Shown: positions 49,756 to 59,095, counted from the first letter of the stretch. The stretch: 64,000 nt of DNA from Lactobacillus sp. (GCA_022651245.1 JALCQM010000007.1:1-64000); one strand, 5' to 3'. Numbers and translations are program-made. Notes: generated by a model from the letters alone, not told the origin.

Positions 49756-51399
49756 CTAGTTACTGGTGGTGCCGTGGCGACCGTTGGCGGTAAACTGCAG
49801 GATCACGGCTAGCAAGATGAGATCGACCACGATGATCGTCCCGTAGCGCAACGCAGCGGTGGCGTGGGCGAGCAGGCTCGTCGCGATGCCGTAGCTTGCT
49901 AGACCCAGCAAACCGACGATCAAGAGCGCTGTGAAGGCCCACCAGCTGCTTTGGCCAAAGGCATTGCCTTGGCTTTGGCGTTTGGCGATCCAAGGCATCA
50001 CGAAGCCCAAGATGACCATGCCGATAGGGACGACGATGTTCAGTGTCAACATCAAGACGAAGGTCTGCTCGTTGGCGTCGGTAGGGAAAAAGCCTAAAAC
50101 CGCCAACAAGAAGGTAATGATCAGCATCCATAAGCCGACGATGACGCCTAGTTTATCGGATTTGATGAAGGTGTAATCCGGCGTCGGGAAGCGGTCCGCA
50201 TGGCGCCGGACCATCAGGTAAGACCAGAATAAGAAGCAAGTGGAGAAGGGACTGACGATCCCGTTAAGGTTCAGTAGCCAATTGAAGATGTCGTTGATCT
50301 TCGGTAACAAGCCGCCTAACGCCATGATCAACGCGCATAAAACGGTCGTTAACCAGTAACCGTTGATCGGCAAGCCATCGGCAGTTTTCTTGGTCAATTG
50401 GCGCGGCATGAAGCGCTTAGCGACGTCTGATAGGAAGACACGCGTCGATGCGTCAAGGATCACGGCCAGCTGCGCGAGCATGTAGACCCCTTGCACGACA
50501 GCGAATAAGTACATTAAGCTATTGCCCAAGCCGAACTGTTTGCCGATCGCTTGGAACGCATAGTAGGAGCCGTTCATTTTCAAGTCATTCGGCAAGTGGT
50601 GGGCGTTGAAGTACACCCCTAACGAGAAAGTGCCGAATAAGGTCAAGAACATGGTCATGATGGCGATCATTTTCAACGCTTTCGGGAAGTCCTTGGCCGG
50701 GTGCTTCATGTCGGCAGTGTACGGCGCGGCGAGTTCCGAGCCGTTCATCGCGAAGACGAACAGGCCAAACGTCGAAAGGAAGCTCAAGGAGAAGAAATCC
50801 TTCGGCATGAAGCTCGAGAAGTGGAAGGGGTGCGTGGCGATCGGGTTGCCGTGTGCTAAGCCGGCAAACGTCATGATCACGAACAGCACCGTCATGATGA
50901 ACATGGCTCCGCCGCCGATGGTGGACATCACCTCTAACGACTTATTCTTGAAGAAATGTTGTAACCAAATGAAAACCACGAAGATCACGGCGGTCAAGAT
51001 CCCAAACCAGGCGTTACCCAGGTTTTCTTGAATGTTGCCGTTCCCATTCAAAATCCAGCCGAAGGAGATGACGACGGAATTGGCCACGTCGACCACGTAT
51101 GGCAGCCCGGTGATCCAATAAAACCACGCGGCGAAATAGCCGACGGTGTCGCCGTTGGTCTGGCGCATCCAGCTGGTGATGCCTCCGCCGTGTTCGGCGA
51201 AGGTCGACCCCATATGGGCGACGATCAGGTTATACGGAATCACGTAGAAGATGGTCATCAGCACCCAGCTGGTGACGGCGACTAAGCCTTGGTTCTGGAA
51301 ATTATAAATAATATCGTCAAAGCCGATGACGGTCACGAAGTCCATCAAACCGACAATGATCCAGGGAATATATTGTTTTTGCTTGGTTTCAGGTTGCAT
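49756..51399 (-). CDS. APC-superfamily permease (glutamate/GABA antiporter-like)
   Basis: A 547-residue membrane transporter with about thirteen to fourteen hydrophobic segments. The N-terminal IIYNFQNQGLVAVTSWVLMTIFYVIPYNLIVAHMGSTF blocks and the GGGITSW loop place it with the APC glutamate:GABA antiporter-like group (YjeM/GadC relatives). The start at ATG 51399 has GGAGG five bases upstream; two earlier in-frame codons would overlap that site. Monocistronic with its own terminator. There is no glutamate decarboxylase gene nearby, so the exchanged substrates are unknown. Confidence 0.87.
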   Translation of the reverse strand: MQPETKQKQYIPWIIVGLMDFVTVIGFDDIIYNFQNQGLVAVTSWVLMTIFYVIPYNLIVAHMGSTFAEHGGGITSWMRQTNGDTVGYFAAWFYWITGLPYVVDVANSVVISFGWILNGNGNIQENLGNAWFGILTAVIFVVFIWLQHFFKNKSLEVMSTIGGGAMFIMTVLFVIMTFAGLAHGNPIATHPFHFSSFMPKDFFSLSFLSTFGLFVFAMNGSELAAPYTADMKHPAKDFPKALKMIAIMTMFLTLFGTFSLGVYFNAHHLPNDLKMNGSYYAFQAIGKQFGLGNSLMYLFAVVQGVYMLAQLAVILDASTRVFLSDVAKRFMPRQLTKKTADGLPINGYWLTTVLCALIMALGGLLPKINDIFNWLLNLNGIVSPFSTCFLFWSYLMVRRHADRFPTPDYTFIKSDKLGVIVGLWMLIITFLLAVLGFFPTDANEQTFVLMLTLNIVVPIGMVILGFVMPWIAKRQSQGNAFGQSSWWAFTALLIVGLLGLASYGIATSLLAHATAALRYGTIIVVDLILLAVILQFTANGRHGTTSN

Positions 51400-51538
51400 G
51401 CTAACCTCCATGGTCAAAAGGTGACGACGACACGGCTAGCACCTGGCGCCTTATTGCGGAACATAAGCGCGATCCTCCTTTTTTGCACAATCGTCTCATT
51501 GTACCGAAAATAGCGGGGCTTAACAAATTCTTAACGCC

Positions 51539-51552
51539 TTACAGCTTTGTTA
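51539..51552 (+). promoter_or_regulatory. possible BceR-type operator
   Basis: TTACA-GCTT-TGTTA differs at one position from the TNACA-N4-TGTAA inverted repeat used by BceR-like regulators. It lies about 70 bases before the BceA-type gene. Confidence 0.45.
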
Positions 51553-51623
51553 GGTGATGTTCGGCGCAAAGTGGCCGGAATACGGTAACATGGACTTATC
51601 GAAAAAACATTGGAGGCATATAC

Positions 51624-52382
51624 ATGCAAACTCAACCTGTCGTCGCCGTTAACGGCGTGACCAAGACTTACGGCAAGCCGAATGAGAAACAATTCCAAGC
51701 CCTAAAAGGGGTGACGTTCTCGGTGCAACCCGGTGAATTCGTCGGGATCATGGGCGCGTCTGGCTCTGGGAAAACGACGCTGTTAAACATTTTATCCACC
51801 TTGGACCGGCCAACGGCGGGTACCGTTGTCATCAACGGTCAAGACGTGACGGCGCTCAAAGGGGACCGCTTGTCGGATTTCCGGGCCAAGCAGGTCGGCT
51901 TTATCTTCCAAGACTTCAACTTGTTGGAGAACTTGACTGCGCGTGAAAACATCGCCTTACCGCTGGCGCTACAAAATGTCAGCCACGCCAAGCAAACCCA
52001 AGCGGTGGAGAAAATCGCCGCGACTTTGGGGATCGAAGCGGTGCTCGACCACTACCCGACCGAGTTGTCAGGGGGGCAAAAGCAGCGGGTCGCTGCGGCC
52101 CGGGCCTTGGTCCAAGAGCCAGCGATCTTGTTCGGGGATGAACCGACCGGCGCGTTGGATTCCCAATCGGCTAAGGAATTATTGAACACGATGGCCAGCC
52201 TCAATCAGGAGCAAGACGTCTCGATTTTGCTCGTGACCCACGATCCTTTCTCAGCGAGCTATGCCCAGCGAATCTTATTCATCAAAGATGGGCAGATCGG
52301 CCAGGAACTCGTGCACGGGGACAAGAGCCAAAGCGCGTTTTATCAGGAGATCTTAGACACGCTGGGGACGTTCCAGCAGTAA
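51624..52382 (+). CDS. BceA-type ABC transporter ATPase
   Basis: A 252-residue ATPase of the MacB/BceA group, which handles antimicrobial peptides. Walker A GASGSGKTT (about 44-52), FIFQDFNLLENLT Q-loop region, signature LSGGQKQR (about 148) and Walker B ILFGDEPTGALDS are complete. ATG 51624 follows TGGAGG. The permease follows 28 bases later. A two-component BceRS pair, usually adjacent, is absent from this locus. Confidence 0.92.
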   Translation: MQTQPVVAVNGVTKTYGKPNEKQFQALKGVTFSVQPGEFVGIMGASGSGKTTLLNILSTLDRPTAGTVVINGQDVTALKGDRLSDFRAKQVGFIFQDFNLLENLTARENIALPLALQNVSHAKQTQAVEKIAATLGIEAVLDHYPTELSGGQKQRVAAARALVQEPAILFGDEPTGALDSQSAKELLNTMASLNQEQDVSILLVTHDPFSASYAQRILFIKDGQIGQELVHGDKSQSAFYQEILDTLGTFQQ

Positions 52383-52410
52383 TTGGTCGCGCCACTTTGG
52401 GGAGGAAAGT

Positions 52411-54216
52411 ATGTTACGCAAACTTGCACTCGGCGGGATTCGCTCCCGCTTCCGCGACTACGCGGTATTGTTTTCAGGGTTAGTGATCGCCAGCGCCGTT
52501 TTCTACATGTTCATGGCCTTGGCCACGAACGACGCCTTTTTGAAAAGTAATTCGCCTGTATCGATGACTAGCTTCATCTTCGGTTTCGGGGAGGTGTTGC
52601 TGGTGATCATCACCATGGTGTACATCGTCTACGCCAACACGTTCTTGATGAGCATGCGGCAGCGGGATTACGCCATGTTCATGATGCTAGGAGCCAAAGG
52701 GCGCAAGATCGCCCAACTGATCTTCATCGAAACCGTCAGCGTGGGCTTATTGGCGGCGGTGGTGGGGGTCGTGATCGGCATGGGCTTGACCGGGCTTGCC
52801 GGAAACCTGCTGATCTCGATGCTACACGCCCCGGCGACGCACTTCTCGGTTTTCTGGGCGCCTGCGCTGTTATGGACCTTCGGCTTTTTCCTGGCGATGT
52901 TCGTGCTCGCGGCGATCGTGAACGCCATCCGGTTATTGAAAACACCGATGCTGGATCTGCTACACGCGGCCACAACGCCGAACCGGATCCAACAAAAAAA
53001 GACCGTCTTGTTCATTCAGGCGGTGTTGGCGGTCATCTTGTTGGCTATTGGGTACTGGGCGATGACCCAGTTGGCGAAGTTGCAGATGATGGCGATCGGG
53101 GTTGCACTAGTCACCATTGTATTAGGCACGTACTTCTTGTTCAATTCGTTGTTGGTGTGGCTGATCGGCTTGTTGAAGCGCAATCAGCGCTTCGCGGCGC
53201 GGGGGCTACATACGTTCACCTTGAGCCAGTTGAGCTTCCGTATCCGGGATTACACCAAGATTCTATCCGTGGTGGCGATGCTATTTGCCTTGGCTCTCGG
53301 GGCACTCACGGTGGGGCTGGGCTTTCAGCGTGAGATCCCAGAAATGGCGCGGCACCAAAACGCGTATGATGTGGTGACGATCGCGGCTAGCGCCAAAACG
53401 CAAAAGGCGGCCAAGCAATTGACCGGTGTCACCGCCAAAACCGCGTATACGCAAAAAGTCACCGCCAAGGCCGTGTATTTCGACGCGGATCAGCTCAAGG
53501 CGCAGCCGCTGCAGTTTGAGCTGTTTGATCAAGGCAAGTGGCAGCACGTCACCGTGACGGCGAAAAACTTTGCCCGCTACGCCGAAGACGGGGATAGCCA
53601 ACTGTTGCAATTCCGCATTCCAGCCGACAATGCGCGGCGATTGCAAGTGGTTTCGCATGCGGCGTTTATTGCTGCCAGCGGGCAGACGCGTCAGGTCATG
53701 ACCTACCAAGTCCGGAATTTTGCGGCGAACTACGACACGATCGAAACCATGGTGACCCAACAAAATCGCCAGTTCGGGGTGAAGTCGTCGGATCAATCAG
53801 GCCAGAAGTTCACCGTGTATGCGTTGATCAACAGCTTGTATTCTGGGTTAGCGTTCATGGGCTTCTTCTTAGGCATCGCGTTTTTGGCGATGCTCGCCTC
53901 GACCTTGATGTTCAAGATCCTCAGCGGCGCGAGCTTCGATGCTAGCCGGTACACGATGCTCCAAAAAATCGGGGTGCGGCCGAGTCTCTTACGGCGTTCT
54001 GTGCGTCAAGAAATCGGGGCCTTGTTCTTATTCCCCGGTGTCCTTGGGATTACGCACGTGTTGTTCGGCTTGAACATGTTTAAGGGCCTTTTGCAACAAC
54101 CATATGGCAACTTGCTGCTACCGTTTGGGATCTTCATCGTCTTGTACGCGGTGTATTACGCGCTTACCGTGTGGCTCTACGAAAGCATCGTGATCAAACG
54201 CGACCGCCACGAGTAG
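52411..54216 (+). CDS. BceB-type FtsX-domain permease
   Basis: A 601-residue permease with about ten hydrophobic segments: an N-terminal four, then six, with FtsX domains at about 60-195 and 475-590. A large extracellular region of about 180 residues (roughly 310-470) separates them, as in BceB-type bacitracin/lantibiotic detoxification exporters. LMSMRQRDYAMFMMLGAKGRKI is the cytoplasmic coupling segment. ATG 52411 follows GGGAGG. It is a little shorter than most BceB proteins (about 650). Confidence 0.88.
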   Translation: MLRKLALGGIRSRFRDYAVLFSGLVIASAVFYMFMALATNDAFLKSNSPVSMTSFIFGFGEVLLVIITMVYIVYANTFLMSMRQRDYAMFMMLGAKGRKIAQLIFIETVSVGLLAAVVGVVIGMGLTGLAGNLLISMLHAPATHFSVFWAPALLWTFGFFLAMFVLAAIVNAIRLLKTPMLDLLHAATTPNRIQQKKTVLFIQAVLAVILLAIGYWAMTQLAKLQMMAIGVALVTIVLGTYFLFNSLLVWLIGLLKRNQRFAARGLHTFTLSQLSFRIRDYTKILSVVAMLFALALGALTVGLGFQREIPEMARHQNAYDVVTIAASAKTQKAAKQLTGVTAKTAYTQKVTAKAVYFDADQLKAQPLQFELFDQGKWQHVTVTAKNFARYAEDGDSQLLQFRIPADNARRLQVVSHAAFIAASGQTRQVMTYQVRNFAANYDTIETMVTQQNRQFGVKSSDQSGQKFTVYALINSLYSGLAFMGFFLGIAFLAMLASTLMFKILSGASFDASRYTMLQKIGVRPSLLRRSVRQEIGALFLFPGVLGITHVLFGLNMFKGLLQQPYGNLLLPFGIFIVLYAVYYALTVWLYESIVIKRDRHE

Positions 54217-54298
54217 ACCAATTAAATGAGAAACGGGTAGGCCAAGTTTTGGCACTACGGCGGCCTGAATTAGGGCGCACGTTATAGCATAGAAAAAG

Positions 54299-54324
54299 GC
54301 TGACAGTCGCTGTCAGTCTTTTTT
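54299..54324 (+). terminator. terminator after the BceAB-type operon
   Basis: GGCTGACAG-TCG-CTGTCAGTC followed by six T residues. Confidence 0.9.
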
Positions 54325-54429
54325 GGTCTATGAGAAAAGGGGATGGCATGGGCGCATTCTGTGACTGGTCTAGGGGACGGGAACACGCGGCAGAAGGCTC
54401 ATCATTAATGACGCAAAAATTATAGATTA

Positions 54430-54446
54430 ACAATCATAATGATTGT
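54430..54446. repeat. perfect 17-bp palindrome upstream of the LPxTG gene
   Basis: ACAATCAT-A-ATGATTGT is perfectly symmetric. Its 7-1-7 geometry is that of Fur-family boxes although the sequence is not a classical Fur, PerR or Zur box. It lies about 105 bases before the surface-protein start. Confidence 0.5.
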
Positions 54447-54550
54447 GGACTGCGTTAGAAAGTATTCATATAGTGATAAATTGATTGACGTTAACCTTTT
54501 TAACTTGATAGGGTGGTGCTATAAGTCGTATCAAAAAAGAGGAAAATATC

Positions 54551-55777
54551 ATGAAATATTTGAGTTCGTACTGGTTACTGACGCTCCCTGCAGCTGGGAT
54601 CATGCTTACCACCAGTTTGTCGGCCCCCCAGTCAGTGACCGGCACGACCGTCGCAGTGTCTCGCCAGCGGTTGGAATTTTCGGTCAATCACATGGACATG
54701 CACCTGCCAGACGCAGAAAACATGGCCAATTCGGGTATTCCGCGAGTGGCCTACGGGCGGGCCTATGATGGCACCATGGTCATGCCATACACCAACGCCA
54801 ACGGGCCGGTGCCGGTTGAACGGCTCCAGTTAGTCAGCGCTAACCCGCAAGTCACGGTTGAAACGTTAGGCGGTCGCGCCGTGGTCGCGCCGGATAACGC
54901 CCATAGTGGAACCATCACGATGCAAATTCGGGTGACAGTCGCGACAACCGCGCCTGATCCCGTCTTGGCAAACATCAGAGTTTATGTTGACGGAAAGCCA
55001 TGGGCCACCGGAACGTCGCAAACGCAAAAGTTTATCCGCGTGCCGGTGGTGCCAGAACCAGGGGTAACGCCAGAACCAAAGCCGGACCCGGAACCAGGCG
55101 TAACACCAGAGCCGAAGCCAGACCCGGAACCTGGTGCCACGCCGGAGCCAAAGCCAGATCCAGAACCAGGCATCACGCCAGAGCCAAAGCCAGATCCAGA
55201 ACCAGGCATCACGCCTGAACCGAAGCCGGACCCGGAACCCGGTGTCACGCCGGAGCCAAAGCCCGACCCGGAACCAGGCGTCACACCAGAACCGAAGCCG
55301 GACCCAGAACCCGGCGTCACGCCTGAGCCGAAGCCGGACCCAGAACCGGACATCACGCCGGAGCCGAAGCCAGATCCGGAACCTGGCGTAACACCAGAGC
55401 CGAAGCCAGACCCAGAACCAGGCGTCACGCCGGAGCCGAAGCCAGATCCAGAACCAGGCATCACGCCTGAACCGAAGCCGGACCCGGAACCCGGTGTCAC
55501 GCCGGAACCAAATCCGCAACCAGCGCCCGGCCAGCATCAAGAAGCAGCGCCAGACCCACGACCTGTTTTAAAACCTACGCTACAATTGATCACGTCTGGT
55601 GATACTGTGGCAGGTAAAGGTCAGACCCCGAAGCCAGTGGCGTTGTCGGCCGCATCGCAAGCGTCAGCAGTTTTGCCGCAAACCGGTAGCCATAAGGTCC
55701 GAGGGCTCGCGGTCATTGGGGTGGTCTTCTTAGGCTTGTTGGGGCTCGTGATCAAGACTCATCGTCGCGAAGACTAG
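54551..55777 (+). CDS. LPxTG cell-wall-anchored protein with Pro-rich repeats
   Basis: A 408-residue surface protein. A signal peptide (about 1-28) precedes a folded region of about 135 residues without known domain. Residues about 168-323 consist of thirteen 12-residue repeats, [12 protein letters not shown] with small changes, which should form an extended rigid stalk across the wall. The C-terminus has the sortase motif LPQTG (about 374-378), a hydrophobic segment and THRRED tail. GAGGAAAA precedes ATG 54551. The ligand or partner of the N-terminal head is unknown. Confidence 0.9.
   Translation: MKYLSSYWLLTLPAAGIMLTTSLSAPQSVTGTTVAVSRQRLEFSVNHMDMHLPDAENMANSGIPRVAYGRAYDGTMVMPYTNANGPVPVERLQLVSANPQVTVETLGGRAVVAPDNAHSGTITMQIRVTVATTAPDPVLANIRVYVDGKPWATGTSQTQKFIRVPVVPEPGVTPEPKPDPEPGVTPEPKPDPEPGATPEPKPDPEPGITPEPKPDPEPGITPEPKPDPEPGVTPEPKPDPEPGVTPEPKPDPEPGVTPEPKPDPEPDITPEPKPDPEPGVTPEPKPDPEPGVTPEPKPDPEPGITPEPKPDPEPGVTPEPNPQPAPGQHQEAAPDPRPVLKPTLQLITSGDTVAGKGQTPKPVALSAASQASAVLPQTGSHKVRGLAVIGVVFLGLLGLVIKTHRRED
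55052..55519. repeat. thirteen tandem 36-bp repeats encoding the Pro-rich stalk
   Basis: Each unit encodes [12 protein letters not shown] or a close variant (V/I/A at position 5, one PEPD). Synonymous differences between units show they are not recent perfect duplications. The pattern also opens a long Gly/Ser frame on the other strand. Confidence 0.93.
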
Positions 55778-55865
55778 TTTGCCGACTGGTAGACTGAGCG
55801 GATAACCACGCGCTACCGATAAGTTAAGGGCGTCCAGATCGCGAGTGGGCCCAGAACATGACAAT

Positions 55866-55898
55866 AGGGGGTGAGTCAGTCGGCTCACCCCCTATCGC
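55866..55898. terminator. hairpin between convergent genes
   Basis: ATAGGGGGTGAG pairs with CTCACCCCCTAT. Neither side has a good T-run. Confidence 0.55.
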
Positions 55899-55908
55899 TG
55901 CTTAATGG

Positions 55909-56568
55909 TTATAGACTGGTTTGGTTGTAGCTCAAGATCTTGACGCCTTCTTCGGTCAGCGCGATCTTGGTGACGGAACCGTTCAGCGGCGACTCGGTGA
56001 CTTTGAACCCGTCTTGTTTACCGAATTTGTCGACGATGCTACGGATCGTCGTGCCATGGCTGACCAACAAGACGTTGTCACCATGTTGATTTTCTTGCCG
56101 CAACAACTTGAAGCCTTTTTGCAGGCGATTCCAGTAGGTCAAGGCGTCTTCGGCGTCACCGAAGGGGTCGGCCTCGTGCATGAAGTCTTTTGAGGCGTCG
56201 ACGCCGTACTTGGTGATCAGTTCCTTGAAGGTCGGCGTCCCGTGTGGTGCCCCGACGGCGTACCAGACTTTAGGGGAGTTTTCGCCTTCGTAATAGCCGT
56301 AGAATTGTTCACGGAAAAATGGCGTGATGGTCAGCTCAACGTTGCTGTTCAAGTTGAGGCTGAGGATCTTGCGGGCGGTGTTGCTGGCGCGCATGGTATC
56401 ACTGGAGTAGGCGTGGGTGAAGGTAATGTGTTTGAGCATTTGCCCCGCGCGCTCGGCGTCTGCCAAGCCTTGTTCGGTCAGCGGGGAGTCAGACCAGCCT
56501 TGCATTTTGTTGAAGTGGTTGAACCAAGTTTGACCGTGCCGCACTAAGTATACCGTGACTGTTTTCAT
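55909..56568 (-). CDS. histidine phosphatase family protein (phosphoglycerate-mutase-like), second copy
   Basis: A 219-residue RHG-type phosphatase. VYLVRHGQTWFNHFNKMQGWSDSPLTEQG holds the catalytic His (about 11), and VSHGTTIRSIV holds the second (about 171). Longer than the copy at 13941 and with a different insertion (FFREQFYGYYEGENSPKVWYAVGAP). GGAGGCAAGAAG precedes ATG 56568. Substrate unknown; monocistronic. Confidence 0.88.
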   Translation of the reverse strand: MKTVTVYLVRHGQTWFNHFNKMQGWSDSPLTEQGLADAERAGQMLKHITFTHAYSSDTMRASNTARKILSLNLNSNVELTITPFFREQFYGYYEGENSPKVWYAVGAPHGTPTFKELITKYGVDASKDFMHEADPFGDAEDALTYWNRLQKGFKLLRQENQHGDNVLLVSHGTTIRSIVDKFGKQDGFKVTESPLNGSVTKIALTEEGVKILSYNQTSL

Positions 56569-56661
56569 CTTCTTGCCTCCGATTCGTTTGGCTTTAGTTT
56601 AGCACAAAGCCGTGGCACTTGCGCCAGTGTCCTGATAGACTGAAGGTAGGAGGACAGGCAA

Positions 56662-56883
56662 ATGAATCGCTTTCAAAAATTGGTCCAAAGTGCGGGCACG
56701 CAAGGCGCATCTTCGGGAAGTTACTGGCTGGTGTCGGCGGTGATCGCCTTAGGTGGCGGTGGTTATGTCACCTACTGGTTATGGCCGAAACACCCGCTTG
56801 GCGCTGTGATCGCAGGCGCCGTGTTCTTACTGGTCGGCCTCTACGACTTGAACTTGGCGTGGCGTGCCCGCAAACAGCGCTAA
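56662..56883 (+). CDS. small two-helix membrane protein
   Basis: A 73-residue protein with two hydrophobic helices (about 20-41 and 46-64) and a basic C-terminal tail (ARKQR). TAGGAGGACAGGCAA precedes ATG 56662, a convincing ribosome site for such a small gene, and a terminator begins at its stop codon. Function unknown. Confidence 0.68.
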   Translation: MNRFQKLVQSAGTQGASSGSYWLVSAVIALGGGGYVTYWLWPKHPLGAVIAGAVFLLVGLYDLNLAWRARKQR

Positions 56884-56910
56884 AAACTGGCTGAATAGGC
56901 CAGTTTTTAT
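56882..56910 (+). terminator. terminator after the small membrane protein
   Basis: AAAACTGGC-CTGAATA-like loop-GGCCAGTTTTTATTTG. Confidence 0.82.
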
Positions 56911-56963
56911 TTGTTTTTTTATGGCAGGCGTGGCACTCTAGTCAAGAAGAGGTGGGAAAGAAA

Positions 56964-58076
56964 ATGAAAATTTGGCAAACAGCGACGCTTTTGAGCTTGG
57001 GGTTGGTTTTGACCGGTTGCGGTGGGCAGCAAGCGGCGAAGTCCTCAAACACGAGTAGCATGAGCAGCGTGATCAAGTCAAGTAGTGCCAAGACGACTGG
57101 CGTTAAACTAGCCTGGGATGATACCAAGGCTAAGAAATTAGCGGCTTTCATGCAGGATTTTGGGACCACGATGAATCAATCCTATACGCAAGTGGGCGCG
57201 ACGACCCACGCACAGTGGCAAGGGACGGACCTGGCGACGCTGTCTAAGGGGCAAAAGCCGATCAACTTAGCGGGCACGACGACCAAAGTGACCTGGTTGC
57301 CACAAACGGGCCAAGCCAGCAAGACGCAACCCAATGTGGTGGCGGTTTATGTCGATAATGCCGACAAGATCTTATACTTATTCACGTTAACCGCAGACGG
57401 CCAGGCAAAGGCGTTAGTCAGCCAAGCCGCGGCCAATGCCGATGTCTTAGCGGTCAAGGAGACGGCCAACACTGACCTCGCCGGTGGCTTCAAGGCGATC
57501 GCGGCCGGGCAAGATGCCGCAAACGACACCTCCAGCACAGCGACCGCCGCCAGCAGTAGTAGCTCTAGCAGCAGCCAGCAAGCTAGTCCTAAGGCATCTG
57601 CGAGCGATGTGGTCTTCAACAGTAGCTATCAACATACGTGGTATACATACGATGATGCCAGCAGTGAAGATGAAGATAGTAGTGTCCACCAAATACAGTT
57701 TACCGCTAATTCGAGGGCTTATGATGGCACCACGTCACCAGTATATCCAGCTTCGAAACGGACAGCGGCGGATGAAGCAGTGCTTAGTGGCGACACGTCG
57801 CAAATGGATGAAAGTAAAAGCAATTGGGGAGCGGCTGGTGAACTGACTGATGACGGCGGGCGACATTGGATTAACGTGCGTGGTTGGTATCAAGGCGCCG
57901 GCGATGGCACTTATTACCGAATCGTTCAGCGTAATCTTGATGGTCAAATGGCGCCTGTGCTAGAAGTTGCTAGTGGTGCTGAAATGTGGCATGACAGTAA
58001 CTACTTCTTGACAGAGGCGCAGGCGCAAAAGTACAAGGACATCACTTATGATGATGAGCACGCTTATGATGATTGA
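56964..58076 (+). CDS. DUF4767-type lipoprotein
   Basis: A 370-residue secreted lipoprotein; lipobox VLTGC (Cys about 18). After a short Ser-rich linker, residues about 47-175 (WDDTKAKKLAAFMQDFGTTMNQSY onward) resemble DUF4767, common in lactobacillus lipoproteins. A Ser/Gln-rich linker (about 190-215) leads to a C-terminal acidic region of about 155 residues without a match I know. The second half (from about 57620) is visibly lower in GC than the first, which hints at a composite gene. ATG 56964 is preferred over an upstream GTG that overlaps the AGGTGGG ribosome site. Confidence 0.75.
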   Translation: MKIWQTATLLSLGLVLTGCGGQQAAKSSNTSSMSSVIKSSSAKTTGVKLAWDDTKAKKLAAFMQDFGTTMNQSYTQVGATTHAQWQGTDLATLSKGQKPINLAGTTTKVTWLPQTGQASKTQPNVVAVYVDNADKILYLFTLTADGQAKALVSQAAANADVLAVKETANTDLAGGFKAIAAGQDAANDTSSTATAASSSSSSSSQQASPKASASDVVFNSSYQHTWYTYDDASSEDEDSSVHQIQFTANSRAYDGTTSPVYPASKRTAADEAVLSGDTSQMDESKSNWGAAGELTDDGGRHWINVRGWYQGAGDGTYYRIVQRNLDGQMAPVLEVASGAEMWHDSNYFLTEAQAQKYKDITYDDEHAYDD

Positions 58077-58086
58077 GGTCACGTTC

Positions 58087-58125
58087 AAAAAAGCAGGTCA
58101 CCCTTCCCAGGGCGGCCTGCTTTTT
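58087..58125 (+). terminator. terminator after the DUF4767-type gene
   Basis: AAAAAGCAGG..CCTGCTTTTT hairpin. Confidence 0.85.
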
Positions 58126-58135
58126 GAATAAAACA

Positions 58136-58188
58136 AAAAGCGCCCCTGCACCGCGATTCAATGAGCAAATCGTGGCGCAGAGGCGCTT
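58136..58188 (-). terminator. terminator of the minus-strand lipoprotein gene
   Basis: AAGCGCC..GCACCGCGATT pairs with AATCGTGGCGC..GGCGCTT; the T-run is on the minus-strand side. Apex resembles the other CACGATT/AATCGTG terminators. Confidence 0.8.
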
Positions 58189-58210
58189 AGTTTATCGTCC
58201 AGGTAACGCG

Positions 58211-59095
58211 TTAATGTAAGCTGGTCGCGACGCGAATCAAGTTCAACGCATCGACGCCGTTAGCGGTGTACAGTGCGTTGCCGCTACGCCAGGTGATCGT
58301 GTTCAAGCGCATGCCGCCTGCGTTGACTCGTAAGTTAACGGCACCGTGTGTGGCTGGAGCAGGAAGCGCCAGCGTGGAGAACAAGGCCACCGCCTGTTTG
58401 GCGAGTGGTAAGCCGTCTTCTTGGGCCATGTTGTTGGCTTGGACGGTGACCGACCAGCGGCCTTCGTTCCAAGTCGTGTACGTCGACCCTGCGGCGCCTT
58501 GTTGCATCGCCTTGAGGTTATCGCCAACATCGATGGTCGCATTGGCGCTGTCAACGGCTTGATAGTTGATCGCCGCTTCTGCGCTGGCCGCATTGGCGTA
58601 AGTTTGCTTGCTCAACTCAATAGCCGCAGCGTTGGCATGCACACTGGCGGTATTGAACGCTAGTGCTTGACCACTCGTCCCATAATAAATGTGGTAGTTG
58701 GCTGAGTTGCCGGTGTAGCTGGCGTTGAGCACTTGGCCACCGGTTGGATAGGTGGCGGGTAATAAGGCTCCCGGCAAGGCCTTAGCCAATTGTTGATTCA
58801 AGGTGGTCAGCCGGTCACCGGTTGCTTGTGGTGCCGTTGAAGTCGCAGAACTACTGCTACGACTGCTTTGAGCGGCAGCTTGACTACTACTGCTACTGCT
58901 GTTACTGGTGGCGGTGCTACTCGTCGACTTGGAAGACGCGACGCTACTAGATTTAGCCACTTTTTTCTTGCTGGTTTGGGTTTGGCGCGTGCTGGATTTG
59001 CTGCTTGAATCCGTTGATTTGGCATCGTTGTTGCCGCACCCCGCAGCGACTAACATCATGGCCAATACTGGTAAGAAGACCCAACTTTTCTTCAT
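58211..59095 (-). CDS. Ser-rich lipoprotein of unknown function
   Basis: A 294-residue lipoprotein; lipobox LVAAGC (Cys about 20). Residues about 22-95 form a Ser/Lys/Ala-rich linker expected to cross the wall. The C-terminal 195 residues form a compact domain (DRLTTLNQQLAKALPGALLP, then strands) also found on its own in lactobacillus lipoproteins, but I cannot name it. A TATAAT (minus strand, 59125-59120) lies 25 bases upstream of ATG 59095. Monocistronic. Confidence 0.7.
   Translation of the reverse strand: MKKSWVFLPVLAMMLVAAGCGNNDAKSTDSSSKSSTRQTQTSKKKVAKSSSVASSKSTSSTATSNSSSSSSQAAAQSSRSSSSATSTAPQATGDRLTTLNQQLAKALPGALLPATYPTGGQVLNASYTGNSANYHIYYGTSGQALAFNTASVHANAAAIELSKQTYANAASAEAAINYQAVDSANATIDVGDNLKAMQQGAAGSTYTTWNEGRWSVTVQANNMAQEDGLPLAKQAVALFSTLALPAPATHGAVNLRVNAGGMRLNTITWRSGNALYTANGVDALNLIRVATSLH

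Noticed and set aside
54982-55500. Long minus-strand open frame encoding [10 protein letters not shown] repeats
   Set aside because: It mirrors the Pro-rich repeats of the LPxTG gene; the repeat unit simply lacks stops in that frame and there is no ribosome site.
55052-55519. 36-bp tandem repeats as a possible CRISPR array
   Set aside because: The units are directly adjacent without spacers, are in frame in a surface protein, and no cas genes are present.
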